A DNA stretch of 21,592 nucleotides from JBFWVD01 sp050246915 (GCA_050246915.1 JBFWVD010000075.1:1-21592), one strand, 5' to 3'; counted from the stretch's first letter, positions 1 to 8,756 are shown. Made by a program: numbers and translations. Notes: generated by a model from the letters alone, not told the origin.

Positions 1-1
1 C

Positions 2-1189
2 GATCTGAACGTCGATGAGACGGCGTGGGACGCTCACGTCCTCGTTGTCGAGGACAACGATCTGAACCAGGAGGTCGTCCTCCACCTCCTCGGGCAACTC
101 GGGATCACCGCCGACGTGGCCTCGAGTGGAGCCGAAGCGTTGGCGATGGTCCGGGAGTTCGCATCGGGCGGCACGACGTACGACCTGGTGTTGATGGACA
201 TCCAGATGCCCGAGATGGACGGGTTCGAAGCCACGCGCCTGTTGCGCCAATGTCCGACACACCGCCAAATGCCCATCATCGCCATGACGGCAGGTGTCTT
301 TGCCTCCGATCGCCATGATTCGAGCGACGCAGGCATGGACGATCACCTGAGCAAGCCCATCGATCCACGGCAACTCGCTCGCGTTCTCCATCGATGGCTG
401 CCGGTGACGACCCGACGTATGGCGACGCGACGCGACAGCAACGTCGACGCCGAGCGTGTTCGTGGTACCGAGGACTCTTCCGAGCGAGTGCTGGATGTGC
501 CGACCGGGCTCAGCTACTGCTCCGGCCTCGAGGCGGTGTTCGTGTCGAGGCTGAGCCGTTGGCTCAGCGACGCGTCGCCGCTCGCCGCGCGCCTCGGCGC
601 CGTCCGCAATCAGGCCGATGCTGTTGGCCTGCGCGACGACATCCATTTGTTGGTGTCGTCGGCGGGCTACCTCGGCGCCCGGGACGTATCGACCCTGGCG
701 AGCCGACTCGAGTCCGTCCTCGCAGCGGACCACACCGACCCCGCCACGTCGCCCAGCGATGTCGGCCAAGCCAGCCCCATTGCCACCGAGGCCGGCTTGC
801 TGGCCGACGCGATCACCTTGGTGAAATCGCGGGTCGCGTCGCTGTACCCCGACGCACTCCGCAACGCCCAGGCGGTCGAGGAGAACCGTCCCCACTCTGC
901 CCGCGACGGCCACGACGATCCCATCGAAGCGGCGGCCACGGTGGCCGATGCGATCGTCGCCCGCCGTGACGAGATGCACGAACTCCTACGCGCCGACGAC
1001 GCCACCGCGAGCCGCTATCTCGACACCCACTATCGCGAGCTTGCGTCGGTGTTCGCCGTTGATCACCCGTCGTTCGACGCATTCGTCGCGCACGTCCATC
1101 GTTTCGACTTCGCTGCCGCGCTCGACACCCTCGAACGAGCCGTGCTGGAGCGGTCCGACGGTTCAGATCATCCTGCTGCGCCGGAGTAG
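2..1189 (+). CDS. Hybrid histidine kinase / response regulator with C-terminal Hpt domain (5' partial)
   Basis: The reading frame is open from base 2, so the N-terminus, probably the sensor and kinase part, lies outside the window. The visible part begins with a receiver domain: the first strand HVLVVEDND, the phospho-acceptor Asp in LVLMDIQMPEMDG, the Thr of IIAMTAG and the Lys of LSKP are all present. A linker is followed by a histidine-phosphotransfer-like segment, IHLLVSSAGYLGA, whose candidate phospho-His codon is at 644-646. The family motif is usually HxLKGxxxxxG; here the Lys-Gly positions are Val-Ser. The last 90 or so residues are helical and unassigned. This arrangement is typical of phosphorelay hybrid kinases. 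The stop codon lies 22 bp inside the convergent downstream gene. The signal sensed and the partner regulator are not visible. Confidence 0.85.
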   Translation, partial: DLNVDETAWDAHVLVVEDNDLNQEVVLHLLGQLGITADVASSGAEALAMVREFASGGTTYDLVLMDIQMPEMDGFEATRLLRQCPTHRQMPIIAMTAGVFASDRHDSSDAGMDDHLSKPIDPRQLARVLHRWLPVTTRRMATRRDSNVDAERVRGTEDSSERVLDVPTGLSYCSGLEAVFVSRLSRWLSDASPLAARLGAVRNQADAVGLRDDIHLLVSSAGYLGARDVSTLASRLESVLAADHTDPATSPSDVGQASPIATEAGLLADAITLVKSRVASLYPDALRNAQAVEENRPHSARDGHDDPIEAAATVADAIVARRDEMHELLRADDATASRYLDTHYRELASVFAVDHPSFDAFVAHVHRFDFAAALDTLERAVLERSDGSDHPAAPE

Positions 1190-2901
1190 ACCGACGGGTT
1201 GGCGAGCACGAACGTCTTGAGTCCTCCGGCCAGCGTCCGCACATCCGACCAGCCCGATTGGGCCAGCACCCGCGCTGCCAGATACGAACGGAAGCCCGAC
1301 AGACAGTAGAGAGCGATCGGCGCATCGGACGGCAGCTCGCTCAGCCGGGCGCGCAGTTCGATGTGAGGGATCACCATCGCCCCCGGAAGATGCCCATCGG
1401 CGAATTCGTCGTCGCCGCGCACATCGAGCACGACGGTCCCTTCCGGCAGGTGGGACCACTCCTCGGCGTACCAGAAGCGCACCTCACCCTCGAGCAGGTT
1501 CTGGGCCATGAAGCCGGCGAGGTTCACCGGATCCTTGGCCGATCCGAACGGAGGTGCGTACGCCAGTTCCAGTTCGGCGAGATCGTCCACGGTGAGGCCG
1601 GCGCGCACGGCGGTGGCAAGGACATCGATGCGCTTGTCGACACCATCGGACCCGGTCGCCTGTGCGCCGAGCACCTTGCCGTCCGGTGCGAAGAGCACCT
1701 TGAGGTGCAGCGACTTGGCGCCGGGGAAGTAGCCGGCGTGCTGGTTGGGATGCAAATACACCTTGCGGAAGTCGATACCGGCGCGCACCAAGGCCTTCTC
1801 GGTGGCACCCGTCGTCGCGGCCACGAGATCGAACACCCGCACGATTGCGGTGCCGAGCACCGCTTTGCGAGTACGCGTGGTGCCGAGCAAACGGTCCGCA
1901 GCCTGACGACCCTGGCGGTTGGCCAACCCGGCCAGCGGCACAGGGGCCGGGCGACCGGTCACCGCATCGACCACCTCGATGGCGTCACCCACCGCTGAGA
2001 TGTTGGGATCGCTGGTGAGGAGCGACGCATCGACGCGCACAGCGCCTCGATCACCCAGCTCGAGGCCAGCCGCAGCGGCCAGGCCCGACGCCGGTCGGAC
2101 ACCGATCGACACGAGCACCACGTCGGCCGCCAGTCGCGTGCCATCGGACAGCATCACCGCCGCTGTGCCCTGCTCGTCACTTCGTGCCGCGTCAATTGAG
2201 GTTGCCGAGACTCCGAGATGGATCCCGACCGCGTGGGCCTCGAGCTCGCGCTGCACCGCTCTGGCCATCTCCGGATCGATGGGTCCGAGCACCTGATCGG
2301 CCAACTCGACCACATGGACGTCGAGGCCGCGATGGCGCAGTGCCTCGGTGACCTCCAAACCGATGAACCCCGCACCGAGCACCACCGCGGACCGAGCCCC
2401 CATCCCGACCAGTTGCAGCAGGCGATCGAGGTCGGGGACGCTGCGCAGTGTGCGGACCTCGGGCCGATCGATGCCGACGATGTCGGGCACGATCGCGCTG
2501 GCTCCGGTGGACAACACGAGATGGTCGTACGGCAGGCGATAGATCGCCGCGGTGTCGTCCCGATCCCCGGGGTCGGCCACGGCGTTGCGATCGCGGACCA
2601 CCACCTCCTTGGCGGCGCGGTCGATGGACACCACCTCATGACAGGTGCGCACATCGAGGTTGAGCGACTGCTGCAGCGACTCGGGGGTGTGGAGGAGCAG
2701 ATCCTCCCGCTCGGTGATCTCACCGGCCAGGTGATAGGGGAGGCCGCAGTTCGCGAATGAGACATAGGGGTCTCGTTCGAGAACGACGATGTGGGCCGAC
2801 TCGTCGAGCCGTCGGGCCCGAGCGGCGAAGCTCATGCCGCCGGCGACCCCGCCGACCACGACGATGTTGCGGTTGTGCGTTGCTGCCCGTTGCTCGTCCA
2901 T
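1168..2901 (-). CDS. CoA-disulfide reductase-like FAD/NAD(P) oxidoreductase with C-terminal rhodanese domain
   Basis: This 577-aa protein has an N-terminal FAD-binding Rossmann motif (VVVGGVAGGMSFA), then the single redox Cys of the CoADR/Nox family, Cys52, in SFANCGLPY. A second NAD(P)-binding motif (VVLGAGFIGLEV) sits mid-protein and a dimerisation domain follows. The last 100 or so residues form a rhodanese domain with active-site Cys533 in CLSGFRS. The fusion matches CoADR-RHD enzymes, which reduce CoA disulfide, CoA persulfide or polysulfide and handle sulfane sulfur. The ATG at 2901 has no clear Shine-Dalgarno sequence; a -10-like TATGCT ends 6 nt before it, so the mRNA may be leaderless. 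A CsoR/CstR-type palindrome lies in the promoter, consistent with control by persulfide or metal. No CsoR/CstR gene is present in the window. The 3' end overlaps the convergent sensor gene. Confidence 0.93.
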   Translation of the reverse strand: MDEQRAATHNRNIVVVGGVAGGMSFAARARRLDESAHIVVLERDPYVSFANCGLPYHLAGEITEREDLLLHTPESLQQSLNLDVRTCHEVVSIDRAAKEVVVRDRNAVADPGDRDDTAAIYRLPYDHLVLSTGASAIVPDIVGIDRPEVRTLRSVPDLDRLLQLVGMGARSAVVLGAGFIGLEVTEALRHRGLDVHVVELADQVLGPIDPEMARAVQRELEAHAVGIHLGVSATSIDAARSDEQGTAAVMLSDGTRLAADVVLVSIGVRPASGLAAAAGLELGDRGAVRVDASLLTSDPNISAVGDAIEVVDAVTGRPAPVPLAGLANRQGRQAADRLLGTTRTRKAVLGTAIVRVFDLVAATTGATEKALVRAGIDFRKVYLHPNQHAGYFPGAKSLHLKVLFAPDGKVLGAQATGSDGVDKRIDVLATAVRAGLTVDDLAELELAYAPPFGSAKDPVNLAGFMAQNLLEGEVRFWYAEEWSHLPEGTVVLDVRGDDEFADGHLPGAMVIPHIELRARLSELPSDAPIALYCLSGFRSYLAARVLAQSGWSDVRTLAGGLKTFVLANPSVYSGAAG

Positions 2902-2907
2902 ACGGTC

Positions 2908-2935
2908 AGCATATACCCCTTGGGGTATCAGTCAA
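2908..2935 (-). promoter_or_regulatory. Sigma70-type promoter of the CoADR-rhodanese gene
   Basis: Read on the minus strand, TTGACT (2935-2930) and TATGCT (2913-2908) are separated by 16 nt, and the ATG begins 6 nt after the -10 hexamer. This gives a strong -35/-10 pair whose transcript would begin at or next to the start codon. The gene therefore probably has its own promoter and does not depend only on read-through from the operon upstream, whose last gene ends 52 bp away. Confidence 0.65.
2913..2928. promoter_or_regulatory. CsoR/CstR-like operator palindrome
   Basis: The sequence ATACCCC-TT-GGGGTAT is a perfect 7+7 inverted repeat with a 2-bp centre. It occupies nearly the whole spacer between the -35 and -10 boxes and touches the -10. 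The AT-flanked C-tract/G-tract form is typical of operators bound by the CsoR/RcnR/CstR family. CstR-type members repress sulfane-sulfur genes such as rhodanese and CoADR-like enzymes, which fits the gene downstream. The binding protein is inferred; it is not encoded here. Confidence 0.65.
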
Positions 2936-2953
2936 CGCACCTGTATGCCGCTA

Positions 2954-3952
2954 CTACGGCGACCAGCCCGCAAAGGCATCGATCATGGCCTTCACATCAC
3001 CGAGCGGATACAGGATGGGGCAGGTGCAGCCGTCGGCCATGTACGCGGCCACCTTGGCACGAGCATCCGCCGGTGTGCCCGACGCGGTGAGCATCTCGAC
3101 GATCTCGTCCGGCACCAACGTCGATGCCGCCTCGACCTGCTCGTGAGTGGCGGGCCAGGTGAGCACCTCGCCGACCTTGTCGAGCAGGGACTGAGGTACT
3201 CCGGACGCCTTCATGATGTGGGGCTGTTGGCCGAGGTACTGGGTCACCATCAACCGGGCCATGTCGAGAGCGGTCTTGCGATCCTCGTGCACCGAGCACA
3301 CCACCAGCTGGGGCCGGTCGATGGCATCGAGCGATCGTCCGGCCTTGTCGGCCCCGATGGCCAGATGCTCCATCGCGGTGCGGTTGTAGTCCGGTGAAAC
3401 GAGGTAGTTGAGCACCACGCCATCGCAGATCTCGCCGGCGAGCTCCATCATCTGCATACCGGTCGCCCCGAGGTAGATCGGCACGTCCTTGGGCCGGCGA
3501 TCCTGGTACACGTAGTCCAGTTCGACACCGTCGAGGTGCACGTACTCACCATCGAAGGTCACGTGCTCGTCGGCCAGCAGCGCACGTACCACGGTCATGA
3601 TCTCGCGCATCACCCGCAGGGGCTTGGCCCGGGTGATGCCGACCTTGGCCGCCAACGGATCCCACCATGCGCCGATGCCCAGAATGACGCGTCCCGGGGC
3701 CAGGTCGTCGAGCGTCGAGAACGTGGCCGCCAGACGGGCCGGGTTGCGCGTCCAGCAATCGACGACACCGGACCCCAGTTTGATGGTGTCGGTCACCGCG
3801 GCGAACGCGGCCATCGGCACAGTGGCCTCGCGCACCAGGCGACTCTCGGCCTGCCACACCGCCTCGAAACCTCGCGACTCGGCGTAGCGAGCGATGTCCA
3901 TTCCGTCTCGGATGGTGTGGGCGTCTTGCAAGTAGATGGCAGTGCGGGCCAT
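2954..3952 (-). CDS. LLM-class (luciferase-like) flavin/F420-dependent oxidoreductase
   Basis: This 332-aa TIM-barrel protein belongs to the bacterial luciferase-like family. The N-terminal segment through ESRGFEAVWQAES, the strand IKLGSGVVDCWTRNP, the stretch LAPGRVILGIGAWWDP and the later VPIYLGATG are characteristic of F420-dependent methylene-H4MPT reductase-like members. Such enzymes carry hydride to or from F420, or oxidise substrates with FMN; the cofactor and substrate cannot be settled here. The ATG at 3952 has a good AAGGAG (3966-3961) 8 nt upstream. The gene starts 24 nt after the stop of the SsnA-like gene, so it is probably the last gene of the same operon. In that setting it could oxidise or open a heterocyclic intermediate, as the FMN-type LLM enzyme RutA does with uracil, but this is only an analogy. 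Confidence 0.85.
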   Translation of the reverse strand: MARTAIYLQDAHTIRDGMDIARYAESRGFEAVWQAESRLVREATVPMAAFAAVTDTIKLGSGVVDCWTRNPARLAATFSTLDDLAPGRVILGIGAWWDPLAAKVGITRAKPLRVMREIMTVVRALLADEHVTFDGEYVHLDGVELDYVYQDRRPKDVPIYLGATGMQMMELAGEICDGVVLNYLVSPDYNRTAMEHLAIGADKAGRSLDAIDRPQLVVCSVHEDRKTALDMARLMVTQYLGQQPHIMKASGVPQSLLDKVGEVLTWPATHEQVEAASTLVPDEIVEMLTASGTPADARAKVAAYMADGCTCPILYPLGDVKAMIDAFAGWSP

Positions 3953-3976
3953 GGCCGGTGCTCCTTGCTCCAGTTG

Positions 3977-5092
3977 TCATAGCAGCGCGAACAGACGCGC
4001 TGCTTGCTCGGCGGCTTTCGCCTTCACTTCGGTGATGTCAACTCGGGTTGGCAAGCCGTTGTCGAGGACCACCGCGCCGTCCACCACGATCCGTTCGGCG
4101 CGGATGCCTGGCGTGTACGCGACATGCCAGGGCGAAGCGGCGTGCTCGTAGTTCCACGTCACCGTGTCCGCAGCGGTCTCGGGGAACCAGCGCCGGCCTT
4201 CCTCCAGCCAACCCCACACGGTGTCGGGCGACGCCGTCACGTCGTACTCGCGCAGCCGGGCGAAGGCGATGCGGAACTCCTCGAGCATGTCGGCACCGAT
4301 GCCATCGGTCCCGAGCGCAACGGGATTGACCCGCAGCGTCGGCTTGGCATAACCCACCGCATTGTTCATGTTGGAACGAGCGTTGTGCACCACGACCCCG
4401 GGCAACTGATCGCGCAGGTGCACCGTGTGGACGAGCAACCAGTCGTCCGCGGCAACCTTCGCCAGACGTCGCCCCGCTCGCTCGTCGATCGCTCCTTCGG
4501 CCACGTGGATGTGCACGGGCACGCCCAGATCGGATGCTGTCGAAGCAGCGGCGGCCAAGGTCTCGTCCGAGCAGGTGAACGCAGCGTGCACCCCGATCAT
4601 GCCTCGGCCGCCACCTCGGATGAACTCGACGCTCTCGTCGAGCCCACGACGCGCGGCATCGGTCATGGACGACGGCGGATCATCGAACCCCACCAACAAC
4701 TTGCCGCCGTCGGTCCAGCGGTCGGTGATGCCGTAGCAGCAATTGACGCGGACCCCGACCTCGGCGCATGCCGCAGCGATGATCGAGAGGCTTCCCTCGA
4801 TGCACGACGGACCCTCGTGGTGATCGACGATGGCCGTCGTTCCGCACTGCAGCGCCTCCACCGCCCCCAACATCGCCGACCAACGCAACATCTCGTGATC
4901 GAGGGCGGCATCGAGTCGCCACCACACCTGCTGGAGGATCTGTAGGAAGTTCTTCGGTTGCACCGGCGGAGCGGGCATGCCCCGGGCCAGTGAGGAATAC
5001 AGATGATGATGCGAGCACACCAGTCCAGCGGTGACGGCACCGGATCGATCGCCAGCACCGTGCGGGGCACCGGAAGTGTTCGGGTCGGACAT
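3977..5092 (-). CDS. ssnA-like: SsnA-like metal-dependent aminohydrolase (amidohydrolase superfamily), N-terminally short
   Basis: The 371-aa product keeps the signature segments of SsnA aminohydrolases: VCSHHHLYSSLARGM (metal-binding HxH at His28 and His30), a HIHVAEG His, LLVHTVHL, VVHNARSNMNNAVGY and ALGTDGIGADM with the catalytic Asp. The metal ligands therefore appear complete. The usual N-terminal beta-sandwich part of about 50 residues before the HxH is missing: only about 27 unrelated residues precede it, and the upstream DNA codes for the hydroxylase C-terminus. I chose the ATG at 5092, which lies 4 nt after the previous stop; a GTG at 5107, overlapping the previous gene by 11 nt, is the alternative. 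SsnA proteins sit beside XdhD-like hydroxylases in purine-related clusters, as here, and are thought to deaminate or hydrolyse a purine-derived ring. The substrate is not known. Confidence 0.85.
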   Translation of the reverse strand: MSDPNTSGAPHGAGDRSGAVTAGLVCSHHHLYSSLARGMPAPPVQPKNFLQILQQVWWRLDAALDHEMLRWSAMLGAVEALQCGTTAIVDHHEGPSCIEGSLSIIAAACAEVGVRVNCCYGITDRWTDGGKLLVGFDDPPSSMTDAARRGLDESVEFIRGGGRGMIGVHAAFTCSDETLAAAASTASDLGVPVHIHVAEGAIDERAGRRLAKVAADDWLLVHTVHLRDQLPGVVVHNARSNMNNAVGYAKPTLRVNPVALGTDGIGADMLEEFRIAFARLREYDVTASPDTVWGWLEEGRRWFPETAADTVTWNYEHAASPWHVAYTPGIRAERIVVDGAVVLDNGLPTRVDITEVKAKAAEQAARLFALL

Positions 5093-5096
5093 CTCG

Positions 5097-7802
5097 TCAG
5101 TCTTCACCGACGGCAGCGCCCGCGGCCGTGATCCTCATCGGGAGCTTGGAGCGCCACGTTCCGTCGAGATCGTGCAGGGCCGCGGCGACCGCCGGGGCGG
5201 TGGGCACCAGGCCGATCTCACCGACGCCCTTGATGCCGAATGGCGAACGTGGCTGAGGGACCTCGATGAGGGTGACCTCGATCTCCGGGATGTCCTTGGG
5301 ACGCAAGATCCCCAACTGCTTGAGGGTCTGGGGGATCGGGAAGCCGGTGTCGGGATCGGAGGCGAAGTCCTCGCTCAGTGCGTATCCGAGGCCCATGTGC
5401 ACCGAGCCCTCGATCTGTCCTTCGCACAGCAGCGGGTTCACCGCCCGCCCGACATCGTGCACCGCCACGACCTTGTCGATCTTGCCGCTGCTGCGATCCA
5501 TGATGACCATCTGCGCGGCATAGCCGAAGGCCGCGTGGATGGTGGGCTCGGGATGTTCGGGGTCACCGAGGTGATGGGTCCAGTCCACGATGTGCTCACC
5601 GACGTAGTCCACGCCGATCTGACAGCCGCCGGCCTTCGCTGCTTCGCATGCGTTGCGCACCGAACCGGCGGCCATGAGCGTTCCCCGGCTCCCGGTGGTC
5701 TGTCCCAGCCCGAGCTCACGGGTCGTGTCCACGATCACCTCGACCTGGTTGGGATCGAGATCCAACTCGTCGCACGCCACCTGCAGCGCCACCGTGTGCA
5801 CTCCTTGACCCATCTCGGTCCAAGCGTGTCGGACCTCGACGATGCCGTCATCTCGGAAGTGGATGACTGCCTTGCACACCTCGCGAAAGCCGTTGCCGAG
5901 TCCGGAGTTCTTGAGCGCCAGTCCGAGACCCACCGCCTTGCCGGCGGCCCGGGCCGCGTCGTAGCGATCCTTGATGGTGTCGAGACACACCTCGGCACCT
6001 GCTGCACCGTCGTCCATGATCTGACCGGGGCCCCACAGTTGTCCGGGGCGGATCACGTTGCGCTTGCGGATCTCCCATCCGCTGATGCCCACCTGGGCCG
6101 CGAGCCGGTCGAGCACACCTTCCATCGCGTACTGGGCCTGGTTGGCACCGAAGCCGCGGAAGGCGCCGCACACCGGGTTGTTGGTGCGCACGGCGACGGC
6201 CTCCACATCGATGGACGGCACGTGGTAGGGGCCGCTGGCGTGGCCCGCGGCGCGCTCGAGGACCTTCATCCCCACGCTGGCGTACGCGCCCGAGTCGCCG
6301 ATGGCGCGGACCTTGATGGCCGTGAGCTTGCCGTCGTCGTCGCAGCCGGCCCAATACTCGAGCTCGATGGGATGGCGCTTGGCGTGCATGCGGAAGCTCT
6401 CGGGACGAGACAGCGTGCACTTCACCGGCCGACCGAGGAGGTAGGCCGCGAGCGCGGTCTGCGCCTGGTTGCTCATGTCCTCCTTGCCACCGAACGCCCC
6501 ACCGTTGGAGACCAAGGTGACCACGACCTCGTCACGGCCGATGCCGAGCACATCGGCGATCTGGTTGCGATCGTCCCAGACGCCCTGACCACCGGAGTAC
6601 ACCTGGAGCACGCTTCGGCCCCCTGCGATGGCAGCGCTCGGGATGGCGACGGTCGACTCGGGTTCCAAGAAGGCATGCTCGATGCGTTGCGTCTCGAACA
6701 CCTGATGCACAACGTGGGCGCTGGTGGCCAACGCGGACTCCACATCGCCGCGGGCATAGGTCGAGCGAGACAAGATGTTCGTCTCCGTCCCCCACACTGA
6801 CAACTCGGGTTGACGCCCCGAAGCAACCGCGTCGGCCTCGTCCACGATGGCGGCTCGAGCGTCGGTGATGGGCGGCAACACGCGGTAGTCGACGGTGATC
6901 AGCTCCGCGGCGGCCCGGGCCAGGTCGCGCGTCTCGGCGACCACGATCGCCAGCACGTCACCGGCGAAGCTGGTGCGCTCACCGACAGCGATGAACACCG
7001 GCCAGTCCTGATGGATGATGCCCACTCGGGTCCGTCCCGGGACGTCGGCCGCGGTGAACACCGCGAACACGCCAGGAGCGGCTGCGGCCACGCTGGTGTC
7101 GATACCCAAGATGTCGGCACGGGCGTGATCGGTGAGACGCAGCGCTGCGTGCACCATGCCCGGCGCGGCCATGTCGTCGATGTAGCCGCGATCGCCGAGG
7201 CACAACGCGCCCGCTTCGTACTTTGCGCCCGCCCCTCCGACGGACGCGGCCAGTTGTGTGGCGCAGGACTTGCCCTTCGCCACCGATTCGATGGCGTCGA
7301 GCACCTTCACATAGCCGGTACAACGACACAGATGCGCGCCGAGGTGTCGGCTCATCTCGTCGCGGGTGAGATCTGGGCCCTTCTTGTCGATCTGCGCCTT
7401 GGCCCGCATCACGATGCCGGGGATGCAGAAGCCACACTGCAGGCCGCCACAGGCTGCGAACGCGTCCGCGAAGTTGGAGCGTTCGACGGGATCGACACCC
7501 TCGAGCGTGGTGACCGACTTGCCAGCCACCTTGTCGAGGCTCATGGTGCAGCTCACGACGGCCCTGCCGTCGATGATCACCGTGCAACACCCGCATTGGC
7601 CCGACGGCGAGCAGCCGTCCTTGGCCGCGGTGAGCTGCAGTTCATCGCGCAGCGCCGCAAGGAGATGACGATGATGGCCACTCACCTCGACGGGGTGACC
7701 GTTGACGATCATCGCCACGGCCGCGTCGTCGCGACCTTCTGCGTCGTACTTGGTTGCTGCGTCCTTGCTCGCTGCGTCGTCGAGCGCACGTTCATCAGCC
7801 AC
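5097..7802 (-). CDS. xdhD-like: Fused [2Fe-2S]/molybdopterin hydroxylase, XdhD-like
   Basis: This 901-aa xanthine-dehydrogenase-family protein joins two parts. Residues 30-175 carry both [2Fe-2S] centres: a plant-ferredoxin-type set at Cys64, Cys70, Cys73 and Cys85, with one extra residue in the first loop and an additional Cys72, and the second set Cys123, Cys126, Cys159, Cys161. The rest is the molybdopterin domain, with GGAFGGKEDMS, the substrate-pocket Glu in FLEPES, the Arg of GAFRGFG, GQTTGSRGT and the base Glu862 in FGIKGVGE. There is no FAD domain, as in E. coli XdhD (YgfN), so electrons need a separate flavoprotein. The start is GTG at 7802 with GGAG 8-10 nt upstream, inside the preceding gene; the gap to that gene is 3 nt. 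Both pocket residues used by xanthine dehydrogenase (Glu and Arg) are present, so a purine-like substrate is reasonable. Confidence 0.92.
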   Translation of the reverse strand: MADERALDDAASKDAATKYDAEGRDDAAVAMIVNGHPVEVSGHHRHLLAALRDELQLTAAKDGCSPSGQCGCCTVIIDGRAVVSCTMSLDKVAGKSVTTLEGVDPVERSNFADAFAACGGLQCGFCIPGIVMRAKAQIDKKGPDLTRDEMSRHLGAHLCRCTGYVKVLDAIESVAKGKSCATQLAASVGGAGAKYEAGALCLGDRGYIDDMAAPGMVHAALRLTDHARADILGIDTSVAAAAPGVFAVFTAADVPGRTRVGIIHQDWPVFIAVGERTSFAGDVLAIVVAETRDLARAAAELITVDYRVLPPITDARAAIVDEADAVASGRQPELSVWGTETNILSRSTYARGDVESALATSAHVVHQVFETQRIEHAFLEPESTVAIPSAAIAGGRSVLQVYSGGQGVWDDRNQIADVLGIGRDEVVVTLVSNGGAFGGKEDMSNQAQTALAAYLLGRPVKCTLSRPESFRMHAKRHPIELEYWAGCDDDGKLTAIKVRAIGDSGAYASVGMKVLERAAGHASGPYHVPSIDVEAVAVRTNNPVCGAFRGFGANQAQYAMEGVLDRLAAQVGISGWEIRKRNVIRPGQLWGPGQIMDDGAAGAEVCLDTIKDRYDAARAAGKAVGLGLALKNSGLGNGFREVCKAVIHFRDDGIVEVRHAWTEMGQGVHTVALQVACDELDLDPNQVEVIVDTTRELGLGQTTGSRGTLMAAGSVRNACEAAKAGGCQIGVDYVGEHIVDWTHHLGDPEHPEPTIHAAFGYAAQMVIMDRSSGKIDKVVAVHDVGRAVNPLLCEGQIEGSVHMGLGYALSEDFASDPDTGFPIPQTLKQLGILRPKDIPEIEVTLIEVPQPRSPFGIKGVGEIGLVPTAPAVAAALHDLDGTWRSKLPMRITAAGAAVGED

Positions 7803-7805
7803 GGT

Positions 7806-8756
7806 TCAGCTCTCCTGCGGAGGTAGGACGACGCCTCGTTGCGACGTGATTGCGGTGTAGACCTCGGGCCGTCGGTATCGCTCGAAGTCGAACAAGGTGC
7901 CGGTGTATCGCTTGCACCAATCGAGGTCGCAGCGAGCCACGATCAGCTCATCACCGGTGGTGAGTGCTTGCGCGACGATCTGCCCGGACGGAGCGATGAT
8001 GGCGCTCTGACCGAGCGAGTCGACGCCTTCCTCGACGCCGCCTTTGGCGACGCCGATGACCCAGGTGCCGTTCTGATACGCGCCGGACTGCATCACCAAT
8101 GCGTTGTGGAAGCCCTGCAGGATGTCCTGACTGGGGTCGGGTACGTAGTGGATCGGGGTGTTGTACCCGCACAGGATCATCTCCACACCCTGCAGGCCCA
8201 TGACGCGGTAACTCTCGGGCCAGCGTCGGTCGTTGCAGATCATCATCCCGACGATGCCCCCGAATGCTCGCCACACCCCGAAGCCCTCTGGTCCGGGCTC
8301 GAAGTAGTAGCGCTCGGCATGCTGGAACGGCCGGTCGGGCTCATGGTGCTCGTGACCGGGGATGTGCACCTTGTGGTACCTGCCGACAACTGTTCCGTCT
8401 CGCTCCACCAGGATCTGGGTGTTGAAGCGATGCACGACCCCGTTGGCATCGGGTTCGGTCAGCTCGGCGTAGCCCAGGCAGAAGCCGATGCCCAGTCGAC
8501 GGGCCTCGTCGAACAACGGCTGGGTCTCGGGCCCGGGCATGGTCCGCTCGTAGAAGTGATCGGCTTCGGTGATGTCGTCCACGAACCAACGCGGGAAGAA
8601 CGTCGTGAGCGCCAACTCCGGGAACACGACGAGATCGCAGCCGTGATCATGCCCTTGGCGCAGCAGCGTGATGAGTCGTTCGACGACGGCGGGTCGAGAG
8701 TGGGTGCGTTGGATCGGGCCGAGTTGCGCGGCACCGACGGTGACGATGCGGCTCAT
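7806..8756 (-). CDS. N-carbamoyl-D-amino-acid hydrolase (nitrilase superfamily)
   Basis: The 316-aa product closely follows the Agrobacterium D-carbamoylase pattern: VFPELALTTFFPRW, MPGPETQPLF, GIGFCLGYAEL, GHEHHEPDRPFQH, ICNDRRWPESYRVMGL and GGVEEGVDSLG. The catalytic Glu-Lys-Cys triad is at Glu47, Lys129 and Cys174, almost the same numbering as the family's Glu47, Lys127, Cys172. The enzyme would hydrolyse N-carbamoyl amino acids to the amino acid, CO2 and ammonia, the last step of hydantoin or ureide breakdown. Its ATG overlaps the stop of the M20 hydrolase (ATGA, 8753-8756), indicating translational coupling, with GGGAG 7 nt before the ATG. A related ureido acid is possible as substrate, since no hydantoinase gene is visible in the window. 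Confidence 0.93.
   Translation of the reverse strand: MSRIVTVGAAQLGPIQRTHSRPAVVERLITLLRQGHDHGCDLVVFPELALTTFFPRWFVDDITEADHFYERTMPGPETQPLFDEARRLGIGFCLGYAELTEPDANGVVHRFNTQILVERDGTVVGRYHKVHIPGHEHHEPDRPFQHAERYYFEPGPEGFGVWRAFGGIVGMMICNDRRWPESYRVMGLQGVEMILCGYNTPIHYVPDPSQDILQGFHNALVMQSGAYQNGTWVIGVAKGGVEEGVDSLGQSAIIAPSGQIVAQALTTGDELIVARCDLDWCKRYTGTLFDFERYRRPEVYTAITSQRGVVLPPQES

Noticed and set aside
5031..6800. 589-codon open frame on the plus strand
   Set aside because: It is antisense to the fused hydroxylase, which has complete family motifs. High-GC third positions produce such long shadow frames; the translation shows no recognisable domain.
5097..7802. Selenoprotein or selenium-dependent label for the XdhD-like enzyme
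   Set aside because: There is no in-frame TGA within the gene, and no selenium-handling gene is visible. A selenium-sulfur Mo ligand cannot be judged from sequence.
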